From: Mesorhizobium sp.
Lineage (GTDB): Bacteria > Pseudomonadota > Alphaproteobacteria > Rhizobiales > Rhizobiaceae
Direction: 5' to 3'
Assembly (NCBI RefSeq): GCF_004963255.1
Contig: NZ_SUGA01000035.1
Span: 1 to 58,932 of the forward strand
Length of the DNA: 58,932 bases
Position numbers and translations under genes: made by a program. Below the pieces are notes generated by a model. The model made no database searches, had not been told where the DNA came from, and saw nothing but the letters and a program-made list of their open reading frames with translations. This document shows, in pieces, positions 58,868 to 58,932 of the stretch. Positions within the stretch are counted from its first letter, which is position 1. Every line of letters starts with the position of its first letter.

Positions 58868-58932
58868 GTTTCTTACCTCTCCCCTTGTGAGGGCTTTGCA
58901 CGGAACTGAGTTGGTGATTCGGTAGGTCCGGA
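58868..58932. repeat. Possible start of another rhizobial intergenic repeat
   Basis: The sequence after the stop contains cctctccccttgtg, similar to the opening of the repeats at 51-200 and 30348-30491, but the element is cut by the end of the window. Confidence 0.3.

Noticed and set aside
1..58932. CRISPR array, prophage, transposon or integrase
   Set aside because: No regularly spaced repeats, no transposase or integrase motif and no tRNA with a duplicated attachment site was seen; the only repeats are dispersed rhizobial elements.
1..58932. tRNA or rRNA genes
   Set aside because: I looked in the gene-free gaps for the T-loop pattern GGTTCGAATC-type and found none. A covariance search (tRNAscan-SE, Rfam) would be decisive.

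Overview
The window looks like about 59 kb of chromosome from a high-GC alphaproteobacterium of the Hyphomicrobiales, most likely Mesorhizobium or a close relative. The evidence is gene content and order (ilvE beside a petP/petR-type pair, rplY-pth-ychF, petABC, BA14K, SoxR, UbiK-like), the rhizobial intergenic repeats, and frequent GTG/TTG starts. It is mainly core chromosome: I see no rRNA or tRNA gene, no insertion sequence, phage, integrase or CRISPR array, and no sharp change in composition.

Layout. 0-6 kb: DUF1428 protein, TPR-sulfotransferase, a lipoprotein with two Kazal-like domains, two tandem cold-shock genes with related leaders, a BA14K protein, an MBL-fold hydrolase and a Gly/Ala-rich membrane protein. 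6-12 kb: ilvE, then divergently petP-petR-histidine kinase with a clear operator, a family 4 glycosyltransferase, csaA and a YbjN protein. 12.5-19 kb: UbiK-like protein, an orphan BrnA-like antitoxin, the overlapping chain lgt-midA-pgeF-M24, a lipoprotein and prs. 19-25 kb: small accessory units, including an AraC/MFS divergent pair and an OhrR-like regulator divergent from an alpha/beta hydrolase with paired operators. 25-31 kb: rplY-pth-ychF-corA, two MaoC hydratases and apt. 31-34 kb: petABC for the cytochrome bc1 complex. 34-41 kb: a cupin, a DUF6665 protein and three consecutive half-size ABC exporters. 41-46 kb: a candidate 25-codon gene, trmL, soxR, a PIG-L deacetylase/glycosyltransferase pair and hemF. 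46.6-49.3 kb: small DUF genes and a secreted subtilase with a possible outer-membrane partner. 49.3-58.9 kb: cca-NUDIX-DUF1285 on the minus strand, facing away from a tightly coupled MoxR-DUF58-DUF4159-VWA operon on the plus strand.

The most interesting items are: (1) two 144-bp palindromes between convergent genes (596-739 and 11234-11377), whose outer arms differ between loci but stay complementary within each locus; (2) the MoxR operon, in which all three partner proteins carry a VWA-like MIDAS or its remnant; (3) the two double-decamer operators of the OhrR-like regulator; (4) a perfect 25-bp tandem duplication that doubles the ribosome-binding site of the subtilase gene; and (5) the covalent neighbourhood of three ABC exporters with nearly identical ATPase ends. 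All functional names rest on motif and family recognition by eye; no database search was run.
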